Assembly (NCBI RefSeq): GCF_000421465.1
Contig: NZ_ATXB01000002.1
Coordinates: 424,690-488,689 of the forward strand
Direction: 5' to 3'
DNA: 64,000 bases
Origin: Methylohalobius crimeensis 10Ki
GTDB taxonomy: Bacteria > Pseudomonadota > Gammaproteobacteria > Methylococcales > Methylothermaceae
The notes under the pieces are model-generated. The model saw only the letters and a list, made by a program, of their open reading frames with translations. It had not been told where the DNA came from and did no database searches. The translations under genes and the position numbers were made by a program. How positions within the stretch are numbered: position 1 is the stretch's first letter; each line of letters begins with the position of its first letter. Shown piece after piece: positions 41,844 through 51,766 of this stretch.

Positions 41844-42557
41844 TTAGCGGCCTGACCGAGTTCTGATCAACCAAACGGTAGCCACCGCCGCCAGCAGGTG
41901 CTTGAGGGAATGGCCGCTGATCCAATTGGTCAACGCGAAAATTTCCCCATCCAACAATTCGGCCCCTTTGGCGGCGGCATAAAAACCCAAGCCGAGATAA
42001 ATCGCGCGGCGGGAAATCCGGCCCGGCGGAAAAAATGCGAAGATCAGCAGAATCAAAATCGGCGGCAGAAACTGCACCAGCCCATACAGCCTGAGATCGT
42101 CGAACGCCAACCAGACCCCGATACTGGCCAGGCCCGTCAGAACCAAGGAAGGCAGCACCCAGCGCGCCAATTGAAATTGATCGATCAGCACCGCGGAGAA
42201 CAACCCCATGAAAGCCAGCGTCATCGGGAGGCGGTCCCAAACCAGCCGGACATCGTCCGGCGCCCAGTGGTACCAGGCGGAGCCGAAGCCGGTCAAAAAT
42301 ACCCCCCACCAGAACACCCGCCATGCGGGTCGCAGAGCAGCGGGCCAATGGGAGACACTTTGCAGGCCCATGCCTCCCACCACCCAGAAAGCCAGATTGG
42401 AAAGCACATTGAGACAATTGGGAATCAAACCGCAGGCGCGACTATCCGCAAACCGGTGATAGGCGGGGTCTTGGGGAATGGGGCCGACCAGAGCGGCAAC
42501 GACCATTGCCAGTAAAACCACCCCGAACAAACCCTGATAACGCCGGTCGATTTCCAT
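41844..42557 (-). CDS. Ceramidase-family (alkaline phytoceramidase-like) membrane protein
   Basis: The start at 42557 (MEIDRRYQGLFGVVLL) is chosen because AAGGA lies 8 bases upstream; two earlier ATGs exist. The 237-residue protein has about seven membrane helices and family motifs FADSRACGLIPNCLNVLSNL, GFGSAWYHWAPDDVRL, DRLPMTLAFMG and SGHSLKHLLAAVATVWL, with the His and Asp residues that bind zinc in this family. Bacterial members are not proven ceramidases; the substrate here is unknown. It is divergent from the radical SAM gene. Confidence 0.85.
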   Translation of the reverse strand: MEIDRRYQGLFGVVLLAMVVAALVGPIPQDPAYHRFADSRACGLIPNCLNVLSNLAFWVVGGMGLQSVSHWPAALRPAWRVFWWGVFLTGFGSAWYHWAPDDVRLVWDRLPMTLAFMGLFSAVLIDQFQLARWVLPSLVLTGLASIGVWLAFDDLRLYGLVQFLPPILILLIFAFFPPGRISRRAIYLGLGFYAAAKGAELLDGEIFALTNWISGHSLKHLLAAVATVWLIRTRSGR

Positions 42558-42621
42558 CAGTTGCATCCTTTTAATGGTGAGGCTTAGGCTATGAAACATA
42601 GCAATTTATCAGGTCTTTGAC

Positions 42622-43680
42622 ATGAAGCCGAACACCCCCCACAAAGGCCGAGGCGCGGTCAGCAACCGCGACGGTCGCTACAACGCCGTCCAGCACCACG
42701 CGGTGGATGACGGCTGGGCCGATGTCGACCCGGAACCCGCGCCCCGCACTCAGGTTTCCCTGGAGACCCCGCGCACCCTCATCGCCCGCAACCAATCGCC
42801 CGACATTCCCTTCGAGCAATCCATCAACGCCTACCGCGGCTGCGAGCATGGATGTGCTTACTGCTACGCCCGTCCTACCCACGCTTACCTGGGACTGTCG
42901 CCGGGATTGGATTTCGAAACCAAGCTCACCGCCAAACCCGAGGCCGCTAGATTGCTTCGCCGGGAACTGCAACGCCCCGGCTATCGCTGCTCCCCCATCG
43001 CCCTGGGCGCCAACACCGACCCTTACCAACCCATCGAGCGCCGCTACCGGATCACCCGCCGGATTCTGGAAGTCCTGAGCGAATTCAATCATCCCTTGAC
43101 CATCACCACCAAGTCCGCTTTGGTGGAACGCGATCTGGATATTTTGACTCCCATGGCGGAAAAAAACCTGGTCCAGGTTCAGCTTTCCATCACCACCCTC
43201 AAACCCGAGATCGCCCGCAAGCTGGAACCGAGAACCAGCGCGCCGCGCCGCCGTCTCCAGGCGGTCACCAATCTGCGCGACGCCGGAATTCCGGTGCGCG
43301 TCATGGTGGCGCCGGTGATTCCGGTCCTGACCGATCCGGAGTTGGAATCCATACTCCAGGCCTCTGCCGAAGCCGGCGCGGTGTCGGCGGCCTACATGCT
43401 GGTACGCCTGCCCTTGGAAGTGGCGGAATTGTTCGAGGAATGGCTGCATGCCCACTTTCCCCTCCAGGCCGACCACGTTCTCAACCGCATTCGGGATGTC
43501 CGCGGCGGCCGCGCCAACGATCCCCGCTTCGGCCATCGCTTGCGGGGAGAGGGCATTTTCGCCGAGCTGATTGCCAAACGGTTTCGCATCGCCGCCCGAA
43601 GGTTCCAGCTCGATGCCGACGCCCCGCCGCTGACCACCGCCCTATTTCGAGGCCAGCCGGTGCAAATGGCTCTGTTCTGA
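42622..43680 (+). CDS. PA0069 family radical SAM protein
   Basis: The 352-residue protein contains the radical SAM cluster CEHGCAYCYARPTH near residue 74, INAYRGCEHG before it, and the later DPYQPIERRYRITRRILEVL and VRVMVAPVIPVLTD of the SPL-like PA0069 family. The N-terminus has RGAVSNRDGRYN, typical of the family. It probably binds a 4Fe-4S cluster through the three cysteines. Its reaction is not established. It stands alone. Confidence 0.9.
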   Translation: MKPNTPHKGRGAVSNRDGRYNAVQHHAVDDGWADVDPEPAPRTQVSLETPRTLIARNQSPDIPFEQSINAYRGCEHGCAYCYARPTHAYLGLSPGLDFETKLTAKPEAARLLRRELQRPGYRCSPIALGANTDPYQPIERRYRITRRILEVLSEFNHPLTITTKSALVERDLDILTPMAEKNLVQVQLSITTLKPEIARKLEPRTSAPRRRLQAVTNLRDAGIPVRVMVAPVIPVLTDPELESILQASAEAGAVSAAYMLVRLPLEVAELFEEWLHAHFPLQADHVLNRIRDVRGGRANDPRFGHRLRGEGIFAELIAKRFRIAARRFQLDADAPPLTTALFRGQPVQMALF

Positions 43681-43719
43681 ACTTTTCCGGACCGGAACAT
43701 TCTCACATTTGTGTTAATA

Positions 43720-43738
43720 TTGTTGAAATTCTCAACAA
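43720..43738. promoter_or_regulatory. Palindromic operator upstream of vapB
   Basis: TTGTTGA, five bases, TCAACAA lies 12 bases before the vapB start. Ribbon-helix-helix antitoxins usually bind such short palindromes and autoregulate; its place suggests the VapBC operator. An AT-rich stretch just before it may hold the promoter. Confidence 0.55.
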
Positions 43739-43750
43739 CCGGAATCGATC

Positions 43751-43984
43751 ATGGCTACCGTCAATTTCTCCGTTCCAGAGGAAGTGAAAGAAGCCTTCAA
43801 CCAAGCCTTCGAAGGCGAGAACAAAAGCGCCATCATCGCCCGCCTGATGCGGGAGGCGGTGGAAGAAAAAGAGCGGCAGCTGCGGCGCAAGGCGATCATC
43901 GAGGAAATCACCCGTATGCGCGCTTATCGCCCCACGGCAACCGATGAAGAAATCCGGGCCGCTAGAGAGGAAGGCCGGCCTTGA
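43751..43984 (+). CDS. Ribbon-helix-helix antitoxin (VapB-like)
   Basis: The 77-residue protein begins MATVNFSVPEEVKEAFNQAF with GENKSAIIARLMREAVEE, a ribbon-helix-helix DNA-binding domain, followed by a charged helix that should wrap the toxin. It ends 2 bases before the start of the PIN toxin gene. It would neutralise the toxin and repress the operon. Confidence 0.85.
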   Translation: MATVNFSVPEEVKEAFNQAFEGENKSAIIARLMREAVEEKERQLRRKAIIEEITRMRAYRPTATDEEIRAAREEGRP

Positions 43985-43986
43985 GA

Positions 43987-44399
43987 ATGGTTCTGGACGC
44001 CAGCGTGCTGATCAAATGGCTGCTTGCCGACCCAATCCGCGAGGCCGATACGGAAAAAGCCACCACCTTGGTAAAAGCCGTGGGCGATGGCAGCCATGAA
44101 CTGATCCTGCCGCCCCACTGGATCGCCGAGGTCGCCGCGGTACTGTGCCGAATCAGCCCTCAAACCGCAACCGGCGACATCGAGACGCTGCATCTGCTCG
44201 ACTGGCCGGTACTCGACGATCCAAACATTTACCGACAAGCCGCTGAATTGGCAATAAACCTGGATCATCCTCTGTTCGACACCCTCTACCACGCCGTCGC
44301 GCTGCAATCCTCCGCCACGTTGATAACTGCCGACAGGCACTATTGGCGCAAGGCCGACTCGCTCGGCCGGATCACCCTGTTGAACCACTTCGACCACCC

Positions 44400-44403
<4 letters not shown>
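43987..44403 (+). CDS. PIN-domain toxin (VapC-like)
   Basis: The start at 43987 (MVLDASVLIKWLLAD) has GAGGAAGG about 14 bases upstream; a TTG two codons earlier is possible. The 138-residue product has the PIN acidic residues: Asp in VLDAS, Glu in WIAEVAAVL, Asp in HPLFDTLYHAVA and Asp in LITADRHYWRKA. It should be an RNase inhibited by the preceding antitoxin. Its stop overlaps the uup start (ATGA). Confidence 0.88.
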
Positions 44404-46298
<1,895 letters not shown>

Positions 46299-46555
46299 TT
46301 TCTTTCCCAAAAGGCAGTCTTACCGACTGACCGAACCGAGGGGGGACGCGGTCTATCTTTCAGCGCCTTGGCGCCACCCCCCCCTGCCCCCTATCCCCCA
46401 GTTGACAACGAACCACTACCAGCCCATTCTAGGCACCGAAGGGGGATAAAATCCGATACCCTCGTTTAACAGATGGAGCCGCTTCATTTTATGCCGGTCG
46501 ATCGATGGAGACGGCTGATTAGGAGCATTCATTCCAACACCAAAGAGGTATCGCC

Positions 46556-47122
46556 ATGAATCACTTGAACTTCAAACCGGTCACCGCTTACTTGTTGGTC
46601 ATCGCCTGTGCCGGCTGTGCCGGAAACGGCGGCGGCGAAGACGTGGTCGGCTCGGTCGATCGGAGCCTCGCCACCGCGGAAAGCGCCGCCCAGACGGGAA
46701 GACAGGCGATTTCGACCGGCACCGCGGCGGCAAAAAGCGTTCCCGCGACCCAAACCGAACTCAGCAACCTCCTGGTCAGTCGCCTGGGCGTCTCCCAGCA
46801 GCAAGCCTTGGGCGGGGCCGGCGCGATTTTCCAGGCCGCCAAAGCCAACATGGAACCGCAGGCTTTCGCCTCCCTGTCCCAATCCGTTCCGGGAATGGAT
46901 CAGATGCTCAGCGCCGTTCCGTCCACAGGCGTCTCGTCGATGCTGGGAGGCGCCCAATCCAAGTTGGGCACCGCCGCATCGCTCGCTTCCCAGTTCCAGC
47001 AATTGAACATGTCTCCGGACATGGCCAACCAGTTCATTCCCGTCGTGGTCGACTACGTCCGCGACACCAGCGGTCAGGCCGCCTCCAGACTGCTGCAATC
47101 GGCGCTGACCACCGCGCCCTGA
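46556..47122 (+). CDS. DUF2780 family lipoprotein
   Basis: AGAGGT lies 7 bases before the ATG. The 188-residue product has a lipoprotein signal (YLLVIACAGC, lipid-modified Cys near residue 18), an Ala/Ser-rich linker, and the DUF2780 domain with LSNLLVSRLGVSQQQALGG, GAGAIFQAAKANMEPQAFAS and MSPDMANQFIPVVVDYVR. Function unknown. The 257 bases before it hold GC-rich tracts and a TTGACA at about 46402, but no firm promoter. Confidence 0.85.
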   Translation: MNHLNFKPVTAYLLVIACAGCAGNGGGEDVVGSVDRSLATAESAAQTGRQAISTGTAAAKSVPATQTELSNLLVSRLGVSQQQALGGAGAIFQAAKANMEPQAFASLSQSVPGMDQMLSAVPSTGVSSMLGGAQSKLGTAASLASQFQQLNMSPDMANQFIPVVVDYVRDTSGQAASRLLQSALTTAP

Positions 47123-47159
47123 ATTGAGCGCCGGTTGGCGCCACGATACGACAGTAGAT

Positions 47160-47194
47160 TTCCGTCGACACCTGCCGCGTGGGTGTCGACGGAA
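47160..47194. other. Stem-loop between the DUF2780 gene and the convergent regulator
   Basis: TTCCGTCGACACC / GGTGTCGACGGAA is a perfect 13-base inverted repeat with a 9-base loop. It sits between two convergent genes and may end both transcripts, although neither side has a proper T-run. Confidence 0.45.
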
Positions 47195-47264
47195 TCGGGC
47201 CACTCACAACGGACGCCAGACCCCATAAAAATATTTTTTACGCTCAGACGGGAAAAACGTTCAG

Positions 47265-47681
47265 TCAAATTCGGTTCAAGCCGTTCAATTTTTGACTCAA
47301 CGCTTCCAATTTCCGCTCCAACTCCGACAGACGCCGCTTTTCCTCGGCGACCGCCAAAACCGCCAGCTGCTGTTCCTCGCTCAAACCGTCGAACAGCGCC
47401 AACAGTTTTTCGCGCCTGGGATTGGAAAAATATTCGGGCGGCTGTTCCCGAATCTCCAAGACTTCACGCTGCATCGAACCGATGCCGGAAAGCAGCCAGT
47501 CCAGGGAAACTCCCTTCTCCTCGGCCACTTGCACGCATTTTTCGTAGGGAATGGAATTTCTCGCCTTCCATGAGCTCAGAGTCGTTTTCTGGACCCCCAA
47601 AGCCCTGGCCAAGGTGGCGTCGGACGACGTTCCAAATATGGCGCGCAAGCGATCTAATATCCCCAGAACATCCGTACGCAT
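47265..47681 (-). CDS. CI-like helix-turn-helix regulator
   Basis: The start at 47681 (MRTDVLGILDRLRAIFGTSS) is preferred; a TTG start 18 codons upstream is less likely. The 138-residue protein has the bacteriophage CI-type helix-turn-helix (TLARALGVQKTTLSSWKARN, IPYEKCVQVAEEKGVSLDWLL) and a C-terminal coiled coil (about 90-138, EEQQLAVLAVAEEKRRLSEL). It lacks the LexA-type peptidase domain of full CI repressors. Its target is unknown. Confidence 0.82.
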   Translation of the reverse strand: MRTDVLGILDRLRAIFGTSSDATLARALGVQKTTLSSWKARNSIPYEKCVQVAEEKGVSLDWLLSGIGSMQREVLEIREQPPEYFSNPRREKLLALFDGLSEEQQLAVLAVAEEKRRLSELERKLEALSQKLNGLNRI

Positions 47682-47873
47682 ATTGCAATTTTCACCATTG
47701 ACATGTCCACATAATGCATTTAGGCTGGTACTCAAATCGTGTATTGAGCTTAGAGCATACTTATCCAGGAAGGGGTTATACGCAAGGCTTTAAGCCGGCA
47801 AATCAGGAAGGGTTCACAGAACGATGGGAGCATACCGCAAAAACCGATCCATCGAAATAAAATACAAAACACT

Positions 47874-48071
47874 ATGGAACTCGACAAAATCGGCCATGCA
47901 TTATCGAAACAGATACCGGCAATGATTCATGGTTTTTCCATCCTCACCAAGCATGGGGAATTAGAAATCCATCCAGAGGACGCGCCGCCGTTTATCGCCC
48001 TGGCTGAACAAATTTTGCGGCAACGCTTGGATACCTTGCGGAGAAACAAGCAAAGCCCTGAAAACCGCTGA
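47874..48071 (+). CDS. Small hypothetical protein
   Basis: The 65-residue protein reads as soluble and amphipathic (MELDKIGHALSKQIPAMIHG, PFIALAEQILRQRLDTLRRN). It was not recognised, and no clear ribosome binding site is visible. Composition resembles real coding sequence. It is convergent with the YbaK-family gene, the two stops being one base apart. Confidence 0.5.
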   Translation: MELDKIGHALSKQIPAMIHGFSILTKHGELEIHPEDAPPFIALAEQILRQRLDTLRRNKQSPENR

Positions 48072-48072
48072 T

Positions 48073-48567
48073 TCAGGCTTTCACGAACCGGCCGACGTCC
48101 GCATCTTCCAAGGCTCGACGCAGGCCGCCGGTGTCCAGATCCAAAGCATATCCCAACACCCCGCTGCCGATCATCATTCGATCGTAGCCGAAGACCCCTT
48201 CATCCACCAGGACGCGAACTCCCTCGGGCAAGGCAATGGGCGGCACCGCACCGACGGGATAACCGGTCGCTTCCAGCACCTCATCCGGCTGGGCCATGGT
48301 CAAACGACGTTCCCCCAAGTGCTTGCGCAGCACGCCCCAATCGGCCCTTCCGCCGCCGGCCACCGCCAGCAAGACGAATCCGCCGGAACCGGTGCGAAAC
48401 AAAAGACTGCGCACCACCTGCCCCGGCTCTCGTCCCCATTCCTGAAGCAACTCTTCCAGGGAACGGATCGGTTTCTTGTCCGGATCGAGGGGAATCTCGA
48501 CCAATTCGTAACCGATGCCGAGCTCATCCAAACACCGGGTAACAGGGGAATCAAGGGTATCCGTCAT
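48073..48567 (-). CDS. YbaK/EbsC-family aminoacyl-tRNA deacylase
   Basis: The 164-residue protein has the YbaK domain: VVRSLLFRTGSGGFVLLAVA, LRKHLGERRLTMAQPDEVLEATGYPVGAVPPI, and VLVDEGVFGYDRMMIGSG. Family members hydrolyse mischarged tRNA such as Cys-tRNA(Pro) or Ala-tRNA(Pro). Here the exact specificity is not clear. It is the last core gene before the tRNA-Ser/island junction. Confidence 0.88.
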   Translation of the reverse strand: MTDTLDSPVTRCLDELGIGYELVEIPLDPDKKPIRSLEELLQEWGREPGQVVRSLLFRTGSGGFVLLAVAGGGRADWGVLRKHLGERRLTMAQPDEVLEATGYPVGAVPPIALPEGVRVLVDEGVFGYDRMMIGSGVLGYALDLDTGGLRRALEDADVGRFVKA

Positions 48568-48696
48568 CTACAACTCCATTGGATCGATTAAGCCGAAAAA
48601 ACCTCGCTTATTTTCCCAGCGCCACCAAGGCAACTCAACACTTCGATTTCACTGCTGACACAAGCAAGTCGTCTGGGTTACAATACACGACTTTAC

Positions 48697-48787
48697 GGAG
48701 AGGTGTCCGAGTGGTCGAAGGAGCACGACTGGAACTCGTGTATACCCTAACCGGGTATCGAGGGTTCGAATCCCTCCCTCTCCGCCA
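48697..48787 (+). tRNA. tRNA-Ser (anticodon GGA), island integration site
   Basis: The gene begins GGAGAGG and ends CCTCTCCGCCA, giving a 7-bp acceptor stem with encoded CCA. The anticodon arm CACGA-CTGGAAC-TCGTG places GGA as anticodon. A long variable arm (TATACCCTAACCGGGTAT) and the T arm GGTTCGAATCC are clear. An integrase remnant starts 75 bases downstream, so an element entered at its 3' end and restored it. Confidence 0.95.
48763..48787 (+). other. Probable attL of the genomic island (tRNA-Ser 3' end)
   Basis: Tyrosine integrases often recombine at the T arm and 3' end of tRNA genes. Here the last 25 bases of tRNA-Ser directly adjoin the island. No second copy is present in the window, so the other end must lie to the right of 64000. 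Confidence 0.5.
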
Positions 48788-48861
48788 TATAATCAATGAC
48801 TTAGCGTTTTATGAGTGACCATTTTGGGGGTGGGTTTGGTTCGTTTTTTGGTCCGCTTTTC

Positions 48862-49585
48862 TCAGCTCCACTTCCGAGCCTCCAGGCTCCCGGCCTCCGG
48901 CGCATCGATGGAGACCCAGCGGCTGTAGGTGCGGGCCGCGAAGGTCCAGTTGGTATGGCCCATCTGCTGTGGGCAACCCACATCACCGATTCCCCGACCT
49001 GCAACATCATCGAGGCGTAGGTGTGGCGCATCTGGTAGGGATAGCGGTAGCGCACGCCAGCACGCAGCAGGACCCGCTTCCACATCCGCTCACGGATCAC
49101 CATGTCGCCGGTCCAGCGTTTGTCGGTGTTAGGGTTCTGGAAAATCTCTTCACCCTCCATGAAGGTGGAGGCTTTCTGCGCCTTGAGTGCTTCCTGGGCT
49201 GGCGGTAGCAGCTTGACGTAGCGTTCCCCGGCGGCGGTCTTCGGCGTCTCCGGTTCCTTGCTGTGCTGGGTGAGGGCGCGCTGCACGAAGATGCGCTTGT
49301 AGATGGTGAAGGTCGAAGCCTTCAGGCTGGGACGGATGTCGATGAGCCAGCGGTCGAGATACTTGCTCAGCGTCATGGCGGCACCCGGCTCATGGCTGAA
49401 CAGGACGGCGCGCGGTGAGTTTGGAAAGGTGACGGAATAATCAAACGTGCCGCGCTCGATCGCGTCGAGCACGGCAGCGCGGTGCCGCTCCGCCCGCTTC
49501 AGGTTAGCGGGCGTGGGCTTAAGTTTGAGGCGTTCTTTTCACCGGACGCCGTGGTAATAGAAGTCGATCTCGATCGTCGAGTTCG
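48862..49585 (-). pseudogene. Tyrosine recombinase (integrase), multiply disrupted
   Basis: Fragments of one integrase can be pieced together: IEIDFYYHGVR, in-frame TGA at 49541-49539 (expected Cys), then KERLKLKPTPANLKRAERH, AAVLDAIERGTFDYSVTFPN and TLSKYLDRWLIDIRPSLKAS. At about 49270-49285 the text jumps to ETPKTAAGERYVKLL, losing around 150 residues with the first catalytic Arg. It resumes with YRYPYQMRHTYASMML, but a lost base near 48970 moves MGHTNWTFAARTYSRW (with the catalytic Tyr) to another frame, which ends at 48862. The exact start is not determined. It cannot make an active recombinase. Confidence 0.88.
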
Positions 49586-49777
49586 ACGCGGGGCGGACGC
49601 CGTTTCCTCTACCCATTGGTTGTAGCCCTCCACTGAAATGAGAATGCGGCCATCGGGGGCCTTGGCCCAGACTCTTCCTTCGCCCCATACCACATCGCGA
49701 ATCTTGGTGCGGATGGCGTCTTCCGTGTAGCCGGTCTCGGCAGCCATCTTGGCAATGGTGACCCAGTTCACCGGCAT
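49499..49777 (-). CDS. Excisionase-like small DNA-binding protein
   Basis: The start at 49777 (MPVNWVTIAKMAAETGYTED) has GGAGGA about 8 bases upstream. The 92-residue product looks like the helix-turn-helix excisionases that sit upstream of integrases in tRNA-linked islands (AIRTKIRDVVWGEGRVWAKAPDG, ISVEGYNQWVEE). Its 3' end overlaps the start region of the integrase remnant. It is intact, while its partner is dead. Confidence 0.75.
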   Translation of the reverse strand: MPVNWVTIAKMAAETGYTEDAIRTKIRDVVWGEGRVWAKAPDGRILISVEGYNQWVEETASAPRRTRRSRSTSITTASGEKNASNLSPRPLT

Positions 49778-49939
49778 GGTGTCATCCTCCTGGCCAGGTG
49801 CCGAGAGGGGCCTGTCAGCCGCTGGATCGCTCGCAGAGGGTGGCGGGGTGCGGTTTCCATGGCCATACGGTGCCACGGACGTTCGTCAGTTCTCCTCGCC
49901 TGTTCCTCGTCGCCGTATCCGGTATGGCGTATAATTGAA

Positions 49940-50018
49940 TAGTATACGCTATGGGAGATATATTGACAATATACGGTAATCCGTATAAATTATTAGTATA
50001 CGCTATAACAGATATATT
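49940..50018. repeat. Direct repeat pair flanking the hipB promoter
   Basis: TAGTATACGCTAT, three bases, AGATATATT occurs at 49940-49964 and at 49994-50018. The two copies differ only in the three central bases. They lie either side of the promoter and are good candidates for HipB binding sites. Confidence 0.7.
49963..49991 (+). promoter_or_regulatory. Promoter and palindromic operator of hipBA
   Basis: TTGACA (49963-49968), 17 bases, TAAATT makes a sigma-70-like promoter. The spacer carries the palindrome TATACGG-TAAT-CCGTATA (49970-49987). A repressor bound there would cover the promoter; together with the flanking direct repeats it suggests autoregulation by HipB. Confidence 0.7.
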
Positions 50019-50029
50019 AAGGCGGTCTC

Positions 50030-50275
50030 ATGCCGGTAACCATTCGGAACGACAAGGAATTGGGCGAAGCCATCCGGGCCGAGCGCACGAAGAAGGGTTT
50101 GCGGCAGGTTGATCTCGCCCGCAAAGCCTCCGTCCGTCAGGCGCTGATTTCGGAGCTGGAAAACGGGGCGACCAGCGCGCGCGTGGAGACCGTGCTCAAG
50201 GTTCTGGCGGCGCTCGATCTGGATCTTGCGATCGTGCCGCGCCGCAAGGCCGAGTTCGATCCCACGGAGTATTGA
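50030..50275 (+). CDS. hipB: HipB-type antitoxin (helix-turn-helix)
   Basis: The 81-residue protein has an XRE helix-turn-helix: LGEAIRAERTKKGLRQVDLA, RKASVRQALISELENGATSA, then a C-terminal segment VLAALDLDLAIVPRRKAEFD typical of HipB. It overlaps hipA by 4 bases (ATGA). It should neutralise HipA and repress the operon through the upstream repeats. It appears intact. Confidence 0.9.
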   Translation: MPVTIRNDKELGEAIRAERTKKGLRQVDLARKASVRQALISELENGATSARVETVLKVLAALDLDLAIVPRRKAEFDPTEY

Positions 50276-51267
50276 GAATGGGCAGAAAACGCAAAGGACG
50301 TGCATTGGATGTCTATGTGGGGTCCAGCAAAGTCGGGTTCTACAGCCGGGCCGCTGATGGCTCGACATCGTTTCGTTATGACCCGGCCTGGCTCGCTTCC
50401 GAGCGCGCTTTTCCGATCTCTGTCTCGCTGCCGCTGTCCGACCGCCTGTGGTCGGGCTCCAACGTAAACAGCTTCTTTGAGGGGTTGTTACCGGACGATC
50501 CGGCAATCCGAAACACGATCGCAGCGCGCGAGCAGGCCGAGAGCGCAGGCACGTTCGACCTGCTTGCCGCCATCGGGCGGGACTGTGTCGGCGCGTTGCG
50601 TTTTGTCCCCGAAGGTCTCGATCCCGGCGACCCGACGAGGATGTCCTCAAGGCCGATCAGCGACGAGGAAATCGCGGCGCGCATTGCTGCGCTCGGCGTC
50701 GCGCCTCTTGGCATGGAGACGGATGACCCGGAGTTCCGTATTTCCATCGCGGGTGTGCAGGAGAAGACCGCTTTTCTCAATATCGGCGGGAAGTGGCATC
50801 TTCCCCTTGGGCCAACGCCGACATCGCACATATTCAAGCCTGCCTTGAAAGAAGGACCGAACGGTGCGGATTTTTCCGACACGCCGTGGAATGAGTGGCT
50901 GTGCCTTGAGATTTGCCGTGCCCTGGGGCTGGACGCGGCAATGGCGGACGTGCTCAGCTTCGATGATAAGCCGGTCCTCGTCGTTGAGCGATTTGACCGG
51001 CGCTGGCAGAAGGGTGTTTTGTATCGGTTGCCGCAAGAGGATATCTGTCAGGCCTTGGGTGTGCCGCCGACCCGCAAATACCAGAGCGATGGTGGCCCGG
51101 GCATTACGGATGTGCTCGATTTTCTAAACGGGGCCGTTTCGCCTCGTGCAGATCGCCTTCACTTTATGAAAGCGCAAATCGTGTTCTGGCTTTTGGCTGC
51201 CATCGACGGGCATGCCAAAAACTTCTCGATCTTTCTGACGCCCGGCGGCATGAAGCGCTTCGCGTAG
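50272..51267 (+). pseudogene. hipA: HipA-type Ser/Thr kinase toxin, C-terminally truncated
   Basis: The 331-residue product matches HipA from the N-terminal subdomain (ALDVYVGSSKVGFYSRAADG, FFEGLLPDDPAIRN) to the core (SIAGVQEKTAFL, HIFKPALKEG, NEWLCLEICRALGLDAA, VVERFDRRW, QEDICQALGVPPTRKYQ) and catalytic LLAAIDGHAKNFSIFL near residue 312. It then stops after TPGGMKRFA. Normal HipA proteins have about 440 residues and continue through the metal-binding Asp of the YD(V/I) motif, which is missing here. The toxin is therefore probably inactive. A short minus-strand gene fragment follows at the break. Confidence 0.82.
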
Positions 51268-51434
51268 CGCGCCGTAAGCGCCCGGTTGATGTTTTCAAGG
51301 CTGGCGACCGCATTGCGCCGCTCGGCGGTGCCGGGTTCGCTTCGCGCCAACTGTTGCGGGACTTTGCGGAACAGGGCCGAAAGCTCGTCGGTGGACCGGG
51401 TTTGCAGTTCAAAAGCTGTGATGAGTCTGCACAT
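51159..51434 (-). CDS. Small hypothetical protein, 3' end running into hipA
   Basis: The 91-residue frame begins MCRLITAFELQTRSTDELSA and contains PGTAERRNAVASLENINRAL, a pattern I recall from short conserved hypothetical proteins of mobile elements. Only about the first 57 residues look like that family; the rest is antisense hipA sequence. This suggests a deletion joined it tail-to-tail with the truncated hipA gene near 51250-51270. Function unknown. Confidence 0.5.
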   Translation of the reverse strand: MCRLITAFELQTRSTDELSALFRKVPQQLARSEPGTAERRNAVASLENINRALTARYAKRFMPPGVRKIEKFLACPSMAAKSQNTICAFIK

Positions 51435-51538
51435 CGCCTTTCTCCTCTTTAAAGTCGATAACCTTTACAGCGACGACCCTTATCGCAGCGCGGCTGATGA
51501 TTACAAACTCTAAATCCGAAGGGAGGTGTATCTAGGCA

Positions 51539-51766
51539 GTGAAGCTTCCTTGCGATATCGACCTGAACCAGGCCAGATCGGTTCTTTCCGACATGGGAAT
51601 TGAACTGACCGAGCGGCAGATGAAACGCGCAGCCGAAACGGACGCGCACGGCAATCGCAAACTGCCTTTCTTTGTCGATCGGGGCTTGCAGCGTCGATAC
51701 TCAGAAAACCATGTGGCAAATCTGTGGCAAGGCATAGCTAAGCCGCAGAAATCCGCCATTCTCTGA
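51539..51766 (+). CDS. Small hypothetical protein of the island
   Basis: A GTG start with GGGAGGTG about 12 bases upstream opens a 75-residue protein (MKLPCDIDLNQARSVLSDMG, IELTERQMKRAAETDAHGNR, KLPFFVDRGLQRRYSENHVA). It is mixed charged and soluble, with no known domain. Its 3' end carries the first pair of the TGTGGC repeats. It is probably a real accessory gene. Confidence 0.55.
   Translation: MKLPCDIDLNQARSVLSDMGIELTERQMKRAAETDAHGNRKLPFFVDRGLQRRYSENHVANLWQGIAKPQKSAIL

Noticed and set aside
46402-46440. Promoter TTGACA before the DUF2780 gene
   Set aside because: No acceptable -10 at 16-18 bases; too weak to annotate.
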